A stretch of 36,673 nucleotides of DNA from Lachnospiraceae bacterium (GTDB lineage: Bacteria; Bacillota; Clostridia; Lachnospirales; Lachnospiraceae). Under the pieces are notes generated by a model. That model was not told the DNA's origin, did not search any database, and saw nothing but the letters and a program-made list of their open reading frames with translations. Every line of letters starts with the position of its first letter. Positions within the stretch are counted from its first letter, which is position 1. The DNA lies in NCBI GenBank assembly GCA_009774585.1, contig VSOA01000005.1, positions 1-36,673 on the forward strand, given 5' to 3'. Below, piece after piece: positions 16,524 through 23,099 of this stretch. Position numbers and translations under genes: made by a program.

Positions 16524-17174
16524 ATGATAGCGGATGAGCGAATGAATGCATTTATCGATTCTCTTGATGCCGGCAATACTTCTTTTCTGAACGAAATAGA
16601 GAGTGAAGCAAAGAAAACCAATGTGCCCATTATTCGCGCGCAGGTACAGAGTCTTATTAAGTTGCTGCTTGCGATGCAGAAACCGGTATCGGTTCTTGAG
16701 GTGGGATGCGCCATTGGTTTTTCTGCGCTCTTTATGAGCGAATATGCTCCTGAGGACTGTCATATTACGACGATTGAGAAATATGAGAAGAGAATACCGA
16801 TAGCAAAAGAAAATTTCAAGAGGGCAGGCAGGGAAGACAAGATTACACTGCTGGAAGGCGATGCCGCAGAGATTCTGAAGGAACTTAACGGAACCTATGA
16901 TTTTATTTTTATGGATGCGGCCAAGGGGCAGTACATTCATTTCCTGCCGGATGTTCTGCGCCTGCTTTCAAAGGGAGGGATCCTTTTGTCGGACAATGTG
17001 CTGCAGGATGGCGATATTATAGAATCGAGATTTGCAGTAACCAGAAGAAACCGTACCATACACAGCAGGATGCGGGAATATCTGTATGAACTGAAGCATC
17101 ACCCTGATTTAGAGACCGTGGTTCTGCCGGTGGGTGATGGTGTGACGATCAGCGTCAAAAAAAGGGGTATATGA
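16524..17174 (+). CDS. trmR: tRNA 5-hydroxyuridine methyltransferase TrmR (O-methyltransferase family)
   Basis: SAM-dependent O-methyltransferase, 216 residues, that in Bacillus (YrrM) converts ho5U34 to mo5U34 in tRNAs. Visible: SAM motif VLEVGCAIGFSALFMSEYA (~55-73), the acidic TTIEKYEKR, GDAAEIL, and metal-binding DAAKGQY followed by SDNVLQDGDI, typical of the cation-dependent O-methyltransferase fold. The assignment to TrmR rather than a catechol-type enzyme rests on synteny: mltG-like before it and a U32 protein one base after it, as in Bacillus yrrL-yrrM-yrrN-yrrO. GGAAAGGA (16507-16514) fits ATG 16524 (9 bases) or GTG 16521 (6 bases). Confidence 0.87.
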   Translation: MIADERMNAFIDSLDAGNTSFLNEIESEAKKTNVPIIRAQVQSLIKLLLAMQKPVSVLEVGCAIGFSALFMSEYAPEDCHITTIEKYEKRIPIAKENFKRAGREDKITLLEGDAAEILKELNGTYDFIFMDAAKGQYIHFLPDVLRLLSKGGILLSDNVLQDGDIIESRFAVTRRNRTIHSRMREYLYELKHHPDLETVVLPVGDGVTISVKKRGI

Positions 17175-17175
17175 A

Positions 17176-18426
17176 ATGAGAAAACCAGAGTTATTGATTC
17201 CGGCGAGCAGCTTGGAGGTGTTGAAAACAGCGGTGATATTCGGTGCGGATGCGGTCTATATCGGAGGAGAAGCCTTCGGTCTGCGCGCCAAGGCGAAGAA
17301 CTTTACACCGGATGAGATGGCGGAGGGAATCAGATTTGCTCATGAACACGGCGTGCGCGTGCATGTGACGGCGAATATTCTGGCGCACAATTACGATCTG
17401 GAGGGCGCGAGGATATACTTTCATGAGTTAAAAGAATTGAAACCCGATGCGCTGATTATTGCCGATCCCGGTATGTTTACTCTGGCAAGGGAAATCTGTC
17501 CGGAAATTGATATTCATATATCCACACAGGCGAACAATACTAATTATATGACCTATCGTTTCTGGCATGAGCAGGGGGCGAAGCGCGTTGTCTCTGCGAG
17601 AGAGCTGTCATTAGAGGAGATTAAGCAGATTAGGGAACAGATACCCGACGTGATGGAGATTGAGAGCTTCATTCACGGAGCGATGTGTATTTCTTATTCC
17701 GGCAGGTGCCTGCTGAGCAGTTATTTTACAGGACGGGACGCTAATCACGGGGCATGTACCCATCCGTGCCGCTGGAAGTATGCCGTAGTAGAGGAGACCC
17801 GTCCGGGAGAATATCTTCCGGTTTATGAGAATGAGAGGGGCACATATATTTTTAACTCCAAGGATTTGTGCATGATTGAACATATTCCGGAAATGATTGC
17901 GGCGGGAATTGACAGTTTTAAGATAGAGGGAAGAATGAAGACCGCGCTCTATGTGGCGGCAGTGGCGAGAACATACCGTAAAGCAATAGACGACTGTTTG
18001 GAATCCGAGGAGAGATATCGTGCCAATATGGATTGGTACTTGTCGGAAATCGCCAAATGCACTTACCGTCAGTTTACGACAGGATTTTACTTCGGCAAGC
18101 CGGACGAGAACACGCAGATCTATGACAACAATACGTACGTGAATGAGTATGTATATCTTGGCATTGCAGGGCAGATTGTGCAGACGGCAGGACAAGTCTG
18201 TGCGCGGATTGAACAGCGCAATAAGTTCTGTGTTGGTGATTCCATAGAGATTATGAAGCCGGATGGCAGCAACGTGCCGGTTAATGTGATTGCCATGTAT
18301 AATGAGCAAGGCGAAGCTGTGGAAGCTTGTCCTCATTCCAAGCAGGTGATAGATGTATGCCTGTCGGAAGTACCGGAAGTGTATGATATTCTGAGGGTAA
18401 GCAACGCGGAAAAGAACGGGGACTAG
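17176..18426 (+). CDS. Peptidase U32 family protein, probable tRNA hydroxylation protein TrhP
   Basis: In Bacillus and E. coli, U32 proteins of this group make 5-hydroxyuridine at tRNA position 34 from prephenate-linked chemistry. The 416-residue product opens with KPELLIPASSLEVLKTAV and has GADAVYIGGEAFGLRAKAKNF, the U32 signature region ESFIHGAMCISYSGRCLLS (~165-185), cysteine-rich GACTHPCRWKY (candidate Fe-S ligands), and FNSKDLCMIEHIPE and GIDSFKIEGRMKT. Length and order resemble Bacillus YrrO (TrhP2); a separate YrrN-type partner is absent here. One base separates it from trmR, so hydroxylation and methylation enzymes are co-expressed. A collagenase-type protease role is unlikely for this subgroup. 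Confidence 0.85.
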   Translation: MRKPELLIPASSLEVLKTAVIFGADAVYIGGEAFGLRAKAKNFTPDEMAEGIRFAHEHGVRVHVTANILAHNYDLEGARIYFHELKELKPDALIIADPGMFTLAREICPEIDIHISTQANNTNYMTYRFWHEQGAKRVVSARELSLEEIKQIREQIPDVMEIESFIHGAMCISYSGRCLLSSYFTGRDANHGACTHPCRWKYAVVEETRPGEYLPVYENERGTYIFNSKDLCMIEHIPEMIAAGIDSFKIEGRMKTALYVAAVARTYRKAIDDCLESEERYRANMDWYLSEIAKCTYRQFTTGFYFGKPDENTQIYDNNTYVNEYVYLGIAGQIVQTAGQVCARIEQRNKFCVGDSIEIMKPDGSNVPVNVIAMYNEQGEAVEACPHSKQVIDVCLSEVPEVYDILRVSNAEKNGD

Positions 18427-18466
18427 CGTGTGAAGAAGCCCATGGGAAATTTTTTTGATTTTTCTA

Positions 18467-18495
18467 TTGCAATTTCATCAAAAGTAATGTATCTT
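18467..18495 (+). promoter_or_regulatory. Putative promoter of the glutamine synthetase leader
   Basis: TTGCAA (18467-18472), 17-base spacer, TATCTT (18490-18495). A start near 18502 would give a leader of about 130 bases before the ATG, enough to include the hairpins at 18527-18565. A TATAAA also occurs at 18495-18500 but without a properly spaced -35. Confidence 0.4.
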
Positions 18496-18526
18496 ATAAA
18501 AAGAGTTAAAAACGTATATAGAGGTG

Positions 18527-18573
18527 TTTTGAACGATGATGTTCCAAAAGGTTTATTTTTGGAACATTTTTTT
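18527..18573 (+). promoter_or_regulatory. Transcription attenuator in the glnA leader (alternative hairpins)
   Basis: Terminator form: GTTCCAAAA (18541-18549) pairs with TTTTGGAAC (18557-18565), followed by ATTTTTTTATG. Alternative form: TTTTGAAC (18527-18534) pairs with the same GTTCCAAAA (18541-18549; one bulged C) around the six-base loop GATGAT. The two hairpins share one strand and cannot coexist, which is the layout of an antiterminator/terminator switch. ANTAR-domain antiterminators (such as clostridial NitR at glnA) act on hexaloop hairpins of this kind; the loop has G at position 4 but not the usual A at position 1, and a clear first hexaloop upstream is not seen. The regulator is thus inference. 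Confidence 0.65.
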
Positions 18574-18632
18574 ATGCGCAGGGGTAATCTTCCCTGTCTG
18601 ATGGCACATACATGAATGGAGGAGATGAAAAA

Positions 18633-20744
18633 ATGAGTGAAGTATTTAATGTGGAAGAGATTTTTGCAAAGAACTTGTTTACGCTCACTAAGATGAGAGA
18701 GCGGCTTACCAAGAGCGCTTACAAAGAAGTGGTAAGAGTTATGGACGAGGGCGGCGAGCTTCCGATGGACGTCGCGAACGTTGTCGCTAAAGCTATGAAG
18801 GACTGGGCGGTAGAAAATGGAGCGACACATTATACACACTGGTTCCAGCCGCTTACAGGTATTACGGCGGAGAAACATGACGCCTTTGTGACACATCCCG
18901 ATGAAACCGGTAAAATGCTGACAGAATTCTCCGGCAAAGAACTGATTAAAGGTGAGCCGGATGCGTCATCTTTTCCTTCCGGAGGACTCCGGGCGACTTT
19001 TGAGGCAAGAGGATATACGGCATGGGATATCACTTCTCCGGCATTCTTAAAGGAATCGGGATGCGGAAAGATACTTTGTATTCCTACGGCGTTCTGTTCT
19101 TATACAGGTGAAGCGTTGGATAAGAAAACACCGCTTCTGCGCTCCATGGAAGCATTGAGCGAACAGGCTCTGCGTATTGTGCGCTTGTTCGGTAACACGG
19201 GAGCCACGAAGGTGACTGCATCCGTAGGACCGGAACAGGAATATTTCTTGGTAGACAAAGATTTGTATATGCAGAGAACGGATTTGATGTTTGCCGGACG
19301 TACGTTGTTCGGTGCGCCGGCTCCTAAAGGGCAGGAGATGGAGGATCATTATTTCGGCGTCATCAGAGAGCGTGTCGGCGCATATATGAAAGATTTGAAC
19401 GAAGAATTATGGAAATTAGGCGTTACCGCTAAGACACAGCATAATGAGGTGGCTCCTGCGCAGCATGAACTTGCTCCGATCTATGAGACGGCCAATATTG
19501 CCGTAGACCATAATCAGTTAGTGATGGAGACGATGAAGAGAGTTGCAATCCGTCACGGTATGCGTTGTCTGCTGCATGAGAAACCGTATGCGGGAGTGAA
19601 CGGCTCCGGTAAGCATGACAACTGGTCGATCACTACCGATAATGGTGTGAATCTCCTCGATCCGGGAGATACGCCGAATGAGAATATACAGTTCCTTCTG
19701 GTACTTGCTTGTATTATGAAGGCGGTTGATATACATGCTGATCTGCTGCGTCAGTCCGCTTCCGATGTGGGTAATGACCACAGACTCGGGGCAAATGAGG
19801 CGCCTCCGGCGATTATTTCTATTTTCCTCGGTGAGCAGCTTGAAGACGTTGTTAATCAGTTGATCGAGACGGGTGAAGCTACCAGCGTGAAAGAAGGGGG
19901 CAAGCTTCTCACAGGCGTTAAGACACTGCCTGACTTCCAGAAGGATGCGACAGACAGAAACAGAACTTCACCCTTTGCGTTCACGGGCAACAAGTTTGAA
20001 TTCCGTATGGTAGGTTCGGCCGATTCGATTGCAAGCCCGAATACGACGCTCAATGCCATCGTGGCGGAGGCGTTCTGCGAGGCGGCGGACAGACTGGAGA
20101 AAGCGGATAATCTTGAACTTGCCATCCATGATCTGATCAAAGAATATATGACGGCACACCGTAGAATCGTCTTTAATGGAAACGGCTATGCCGAAGAATG
20201 GGTGGAGGAAGCAAGGAGAAGAGGACTGCCGAATATTAAATCAATGATTGAGGCGGCGAATACGCTCACGACAGATAAGGCTGTGAAACTGTTTGAGAAA
20301 TTTCACATCTTCACCAAGGTTGAACTGGAGTCCCGTGAGGAAATCATCTATGAGACCTACGCAAAAACGATTAACATCGAGGCCCTCGCGATGATTGATA
20401 TGTCTGGTAAACAGATTATTCCCGCGGTTATCAAGTACTCCAAATCCCTTGCAGATACCGTGAACGCAGTGAAGGCGGCAGGTGCGGACGCTTCGACGCA
20501 GATGGAACTTCTGAAGGAAGTGAGCGAGAATCTTACGGCAATGCAGACGGCGCTTAAGAAACTTGAGAAAGTAGAGAAGGAGGCGTCTGCAATGGAAGAC
20601 GCCAAGGAACAGGCTTTCTTCTATAAGGATTGCGTCAAGGCTGCAATGGAAGAACTTCGTGCGCCGGCGGACAGACTCGAGATGATTGTTGATAAAGAAA
20701 TATGGCCGATTCCTACATATGGCGAGTTGATGTTTGAAATTTAA
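18633..20744 (+). CDS. Type III glutamine synthetase (GlnN family)
   Basis: Makes glutamine from glutamate, ammonia and ATP. At 703 residues it is the length of GSIII, far longer than GSI or GSII. Visible: GSIII N-terminal region with THYTHWFQPLTGITAEKHD and FSGKELIKGEPDASSFPSGG, the catalytic-core motifs ASVGPEQEYFLVD (Glu ligands), TAKTQHNEVAPAQHELAP (~270-287), NGSGKHDNWS (His/Asn substrate site), NRTSPFAFTGNKFEFR (~442-457), and a long helical C-terminal region. ATG 18633 is used because GGAGGA (18618-18623) is 9 bases upstream; ATG 18612 precedes that site and is rejected. The upstream hairpins imply control at transcription elongation. No gdh, amtB or glnK is adjacent. Confidence 0.97.
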   Translation: MSEVFNVEEIFAKNLFTLTKMRERLTKSAYKEVVRVMDEGGELPMDVANVVAKAMKDWAVENGATHYTHWFQPLTGITAEKHDAFVTHPDETGKMLTEFSGKELIKGEPDASSFPSGGLRATFEARGYTAWDITSPAFLKESGCGKILCIPTAFCSYTGEALDKKTPLLRSMEALSEQALRIVRLFGNTGATKVTASVGPEQEYFLVDKDLYMQRTDLMFAGRTLFGAPAPKGQEMEDHYFGVIRERVGAYMKDLNEELWKLGVTAKTQHNEVAPAQHELAPIYETANIAVDHNQLVMETMKRVAIRHGMRCLLHEKPYAGVNGSGKHDNWSITTDNGVNLLDPGDTPNENIQFLLVLACIMKAVDIHADLLRQSASDVGNDHRLGANEAPPAIISIFLGEQLEDVVNQLIETGEATSVKEGGKLLTGVKTLPDFQKDATDRNRTSPFAFTGNKFEFRMVGSADSIASPNTTLNAIVAEAFCEAADRLEKADNLELAIHDLIKEYMTAHRRIVFNGNGYAEEWVEEARRRGLPNIKSMIEAANTLTTDKAVKLFEKFHIFTKVELESREEIIYETYAKTINIEALAMIDMSGKQIIPAVIKYSKSLADTVNAVKAAGADASTQMELLKEVSENLTAMQTALKKLEKVEKEASAMEDAKEQAFFYKDCVKAAMEELRAPADRLEMIVDKEIWPIPTYGELMFEI

Positions 20745-20766
20745 TGCAAAAAGATTCGATTATTTG

Positions 20767-20803
20767 TTTGGGATAAGCAGAGATCAAAACTGCTTATCCC
20801 AAA
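20767..20803 (+). terminator. Strong hairpin after the glutamine synthetase gene
   Basis: TTTGGGATAAGCAG (20767-20780) pairs perfectly with CTGCTTATCCCAAA (20790-20803), 14 bp with a 9-base loop. The downstream sequence is ATTAAAAAAATTTC, without a U-run, so it may be a 3'-end stabiliser or a Rho-type/processing hairpin rather than a classic intrinsic terminator. It separates the gene from the tRNA promoter. Confidence 0.5.
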
Positions 20804-20827
20804 ATTAAAAAAATTTCATAAGAAGGC

Positions 20828-20856
20828 TTGCAAAAAGATATAATATCCTTTATAAT
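20828..20856 (+). promoter_or_regulatory. Promoter of tRNA-Gln
   Basis: TTGCAA (20828-20833), exactly 17 bases, then perfect TATAAT (20851-20856). The tRNA begins 14 bases after the -10 box, so transcription would start only a few bases upstream of the mature 5' end. Confidence 0.75.
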
Positions 20857-20869
20857 CACTAATTGTTGA

Positions 20870-20941
20870 TGGGCTATCGCCAAACGGTAAGGCAACGGAC
20901 TCTGACTCCGTCATTTCAAGGTTCGAATCCTTGTAGCCCAG
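20870..20941 (+). tRNA. tRNA-Gln (anticodon CTG)
   Basis: A complete 72-base cloverleaf: acceptor TGGGCTA (20870-20876) pairs with TAGCCCA (20934-20940), discriminator G at 20941; D arm GCCAAACGGTAAGGC; anticodon stem ACGGA/TCCGT around loop CTCTGAC, anticodon CTG; T arm CAAGG-TTCGAAT-CCTTG. The U1-A72 acceptor end is typical of glutamine tRNA. CCA is not encoded. It has its own promoter and terminator. It lies 125 bases after the glutamine synthetase gene. Confidence 0.97.
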
Positions 20942-20948
20942 TTATCGA

Positions 20949-20980
20949 GACTCAGTTGAGAAATCAGCTGAGTCTTTTTT
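20949..20980 (+). terminator. Intrinsic terminator of tRNA-Gln
   Basis: GACTCAGTTGA (20949-20959) pairs with TCAGCTGAGTC (20964-20974) with one wobble, closed by a GAAA tetraloop and followed by TTTTTT (20975-20980). It starts seven bases after the tRNA. The next gene begins at 21000, so its ribosome site must be supplied by read-through or by an unseen promoter inside this region. Confidence 0.92.
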
Positions 20981-20999
20981 GAAAGATGAGGATGAGGGC

Positions 21000-21719
21000 A
21001 TGTATACATTTGACAGCAGGGTAAGATACAGTGAAGTGGGAGTGGACGGCAGGCTGACGATTGAATCGCTTTTGGATTATTTTCAGGACTGTTCTACATT
21101 CCATTCGGAAGACATCGGATTAGGGGTGGAGTACCTGAATGAGCTGCATCAGGTATGGATGTTGTCTGCATGGCAGATTTGTGTGAACAGATACCCTCGT
21201 TTATGCGAGGAAATCGTAATCGGTACGGCGCCTTATGATTTCAGGGGTTTTATAGGGTGCCGTAATTTTGTGATGAGAACCAAAGATGGCGAAGTGCTCG
21301 CCTATGCCAATTCTATTTGGACTTTGATGGACATTCGGAAAATGCTTCCGGCGAGACCGAGCGAGAGGATGTTAGAGGGATATGTGCTGGAAGAGAAATA
21401 TCCGATGGAGTATGCGCCGCGCAAGATTGCTATGCCCAAAGAGGGTAAGACACTGGAGGTCTTTGCGGTGAAACAGCATCATCTGGATACGAATAACCAT
21501 GTCAATAACGGACAGTATGTGCGGATGGCGATGGACTGTATTCCTAAAGAGTTTCGTATTAAACAGCTTCGCGTCGAGTATAAGAATCAGGCGATGCTGG
21601 AGGATATCGTTTGCCCCGTGGTGGCAGTGAGTGAGGACAGCGCAATGTACACGGTTTCGTTAAACGACGAAGAAGGTAAGCCATACAGTATTGTTGAGAT
21701 GACCGGAGGTAGTTTATGA
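21000..21719 (+). CDS. Acyl-ACP thioesterase
   Basis: Hydrolyses acyl-ACP to release free fatty acids (bacterial relatives of plant FatA/FatB, PF01643). The 239-residue product forms two hotdog domains. The first opens MYTFDSRVRYSEVGVDGRLTIESLLDYFQDCS and includes GFIGCRNFVM; the second begins near residue 150 and includes HHLDTNNHVNNGQYVRMA, the family-typical block containing Asn and His candidates for catalysis. I chose ATG 21000 with GAGG upstream; the open frame extends back to a TTG at 20979 that lies in the terminator U-run. Its stop overlaps the next start (ATGA at 21716), indicating coupled translation with cvfB. Confidence 0.93.
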   Translation: MYTFDSRVRYSEVGVDGRLTIESLLDYFQDCSTFHSEDIGLGVEYLNELHQVWMLSAWQICVNRYPRLCEEIVIGTAPYDFRGFIGCRNFVMRTKDGEVLAYANSIWTLMDIRKMLPARPSERMLEGYVLEEKYPMEYAPRKIAMPKEGKTLEVFAVKQHHLDTNNHVNNGQYVRMAMDCIPKEFRIKQLRVEYKNQAMLEDIVCPVVAVSEDSAMYTVSLNDEEGKPYSIVEMTGGSL

Positions 21720-22549
21720 TCAGACTGGGAATGATTCAGAAATTGCAGATTATGAAGAAGGTGGAATTCGGAGTCTATCTGGGCGACGGTATCAATAAAG
21801 AAGACAAAGTTCTTCTTCCGAAGAAACAAGTTCCGGAAGAGGCACGGACAGGCGATGAAATGGAAGTGTTCGTATATCGTGATTCCAAGGACCGTCTGAT
21901 TGCTACCGTATATACGCCTAAATTGACATTGCACAGCGTGGCGAGACTGCGGGTTGCGCAGGTTGCCCAAGTAGGCGCATTTCTGGACTGGGGTCTGGAG
22001 AAGGATCTTCTGCTGCCATACAAGGAACAGACCAAAAGGGTAGCGGAAGGGGAAGAATGTCTTGTGGCGCTCTATATAGATAAGAGCGACCGGCTGTGTG
22101 CAACCATGAATGTGTATCCGTATCTTAGCACGGACAGTCCGTATGCAAAAGAGGACAGAGTAAGCGGAACGGTTTATGAAATCAGTGAGAATTTCGGTGC
22201 TTTTGTGGCGGTGGATGACAAGTATTCCGGCTTGATTCCGAAGAAAGAACTATACGGGACGGTCAGAATAGGTGATGTGATACAGGCACGCGTGACAGGA
22301 ATCAAAGAGGACGGCAAACTGGATTTGAGCGTTCGAGAGAAAGCATATCTGCAGATCGAGACCGACGCACAGAAAGTAATGGAAATCATACAAAGCTTCG
22401 ATGGCGCCCTTCCTTTTACGGATAAGGCTTCGCCGGAAGTAATCAGAAGAGAGACGCAGATGAGCAAAAATGAGTTTAAGCGCGCCGTAGGACATTTGTT
22501 GAAAGAAGGTAAGATCCAGATTACGGAGCGTGCGATTCGTTTGAAATGA
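21716..22549 (+). CDS. S1-domain RNA-binding protein, CvfB/YitL family
   Basis: RNA-binding protein of the CvfB family, first known as a virulence-gene regulator in Staphylococcus. The 277-residue product has tandem S1-like OB domains: GVYLGDG...KVLLPKKQVPEEARTGDEMEVFVYRDSKDR (~20-65), QVAQVGAFLDWGLEKDLLLPYKEQ (~80-105), and GTVYEISENFGAFVAVDDKYSGLIPKKEL (~150-180). A C-terminal winged-helix-like segment ends with MSKNEFKRAVGHLLKEGKIQI. It overlaps the thioesterase stop by four bases. Role in this organism is unknown. Confidence 0.9.
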   Translation: MIRLGMIQKLQIMKKVEFGVYLGDGINKEDKVLLPKKQVPEEARTGDEMEVFVYRDSKDRLIATVYTPKLTLHSVARLRVAQVAQVGAFLDWGLEKDLLLPYKEQTKRVAEGEECLVALYIDKSDRLCATMNVYPYLSTDSPYAKEDRVSGTVYEISENFGAFVAVDDKYSGLIPKKELYGTVRIGDVIQARVTGIKEDGKLDLSVREKAYLQIETDAQKVMEIIQSFDGALPFTDKASPEVIRRETQMSKNEFKRAVGHLLKEGKIQITERAIRLK

Positions 22550-22566
22550 TAAGAAGGAACTAAAAT

Positions 22567-22602
22567 AAAAATCTCAATCCCTTTTGCGGGACTGAGATTT
22601 TT
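22567..22602. terminator. Bidirectional terminator between cvfB and yjfB
   Basis: AAAAATCTCAATCCC (22567-22581) pairs with GGGACTGAGATTTTT (22588-22602) with one A-C mismatch and a six-base loop. The stem ends in A and T runs on both sides, so it would end the plus-strand cvfB transcript (TTTTTATTT) and the minus-strand yjfB transcript (TTTTTATTTTA). Confidence 0.9.
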
Positions 22603-22612
22603 ATTTGCAGTC

Positions 22613-22804
22613 TTAAACTGAGATATCGATGTTGCCACCGATGTGCGGATTTACGGAAAGTTCCATTGCAGCCGCATCCATCATTCCTGCGATTTGGTCG
22701 CCCGTGGAGGAAACCTGATCGAGAGATTTGCTCAACATCGCTACACCGTAAGCACTCTGAACATTTGTCATGGACATCGCCATAGATAATTCTGCAATAT
22801 TCAT
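22613..22804 (-). CDS. YjfB family protein (putative motility protein family)
   Basis: A 63-residue protein matching the small YjfB family (PF14070), annotated as putative motility protein because Bacillus yjfB belongs to the SigD regulon. Sequence: helical N-terminus with repeated Met/Ala/Ser (MNIAELSMAMSMTNVQSAYG), central MLSKSLDQVSSTGDQI, and the family-typical end with NPHIGGNIDISV. AGGAGG precedes the ATG at 6-base spacing. A TATACT box lies upstream (complement of 22848-22853), but I see no convincing SigD promoter. No flagellar gene is nearby. It is monocistronic and convergent with cvfB. Confidence 0.8.
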   Translation of the reverse strand: MNIAELSMAMSMTNVQSAYGVAMLSKSLDQVSSTGDQIAGMMDAAAMELSVNPHIGGNIDISV

Positions 22805-23099
22805 ATGAAGCCTCCTCTAAATATTGAAACTGCTAATCTTATGTTCAGTATATCATATTTATCTTTGGAAGGCGAGTTTTTTTGCCAGAAAAAGCATGGA
22901 TTCTGATTTGTATAAAATGTCTAAACTCCCAAAATGGTAAAAAGTCTCATTTACATTAAAAAATACACAAAAAAATCATGATTGGAGGTAGATTTTTTTG
23001 TGGATATAGATTAAAATGAATACTGGATGTTGTATTTTGATGAATTTAGCGATTTGCCTATTTGTATAAATTGCTAAAAGAATGACAAGGGGTGGGGTT
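22805..23099. promoter_or_regulatory. AT-rich intergenic region with direct and inverted repeats
   Basis: This 295-base region separates divergent yjfB and the CdaR-like gene. TTTGTATAAAATGTCTAAA (22907-22925) recurs as TTTGTATAAATTGCTAAA (23061-23078), the second copy ending 22 bases before the regulator's ATG. Between them lies a perfect 12-bp inverted repeat CACAAAAAAATC (22966-22977) / GATTTTTTTGTG (22991-23002) with a 13-base loop. No open reading frame of credible size is present. The repeats could be operators for the adjacent regulator or -10-like elements; neither can be shown from sequence. Confidence 0.45.

Noticed and set aside
18427..18632. Glutamine riboswitch in the glutamine synthetase leader
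   Set aside because: The known glnA-type riboswitch is a three-way junction found in cyanobacteria; only simple hairpins are seen here.
20870..20941. tRNA-Gln as attachment site of an integrated element
   Set aside because: No integrase, no repeated tRNA 3' end, and only housekeeping genes follow.
22966..23002. Perfect inverted repeat as a plus-strand intrinsic terminator
   Set aside because: The stem is almost only A/T and no transcript is expected to enter from the left because yjfB and cvfB end earlier. Treated as a possible operator.
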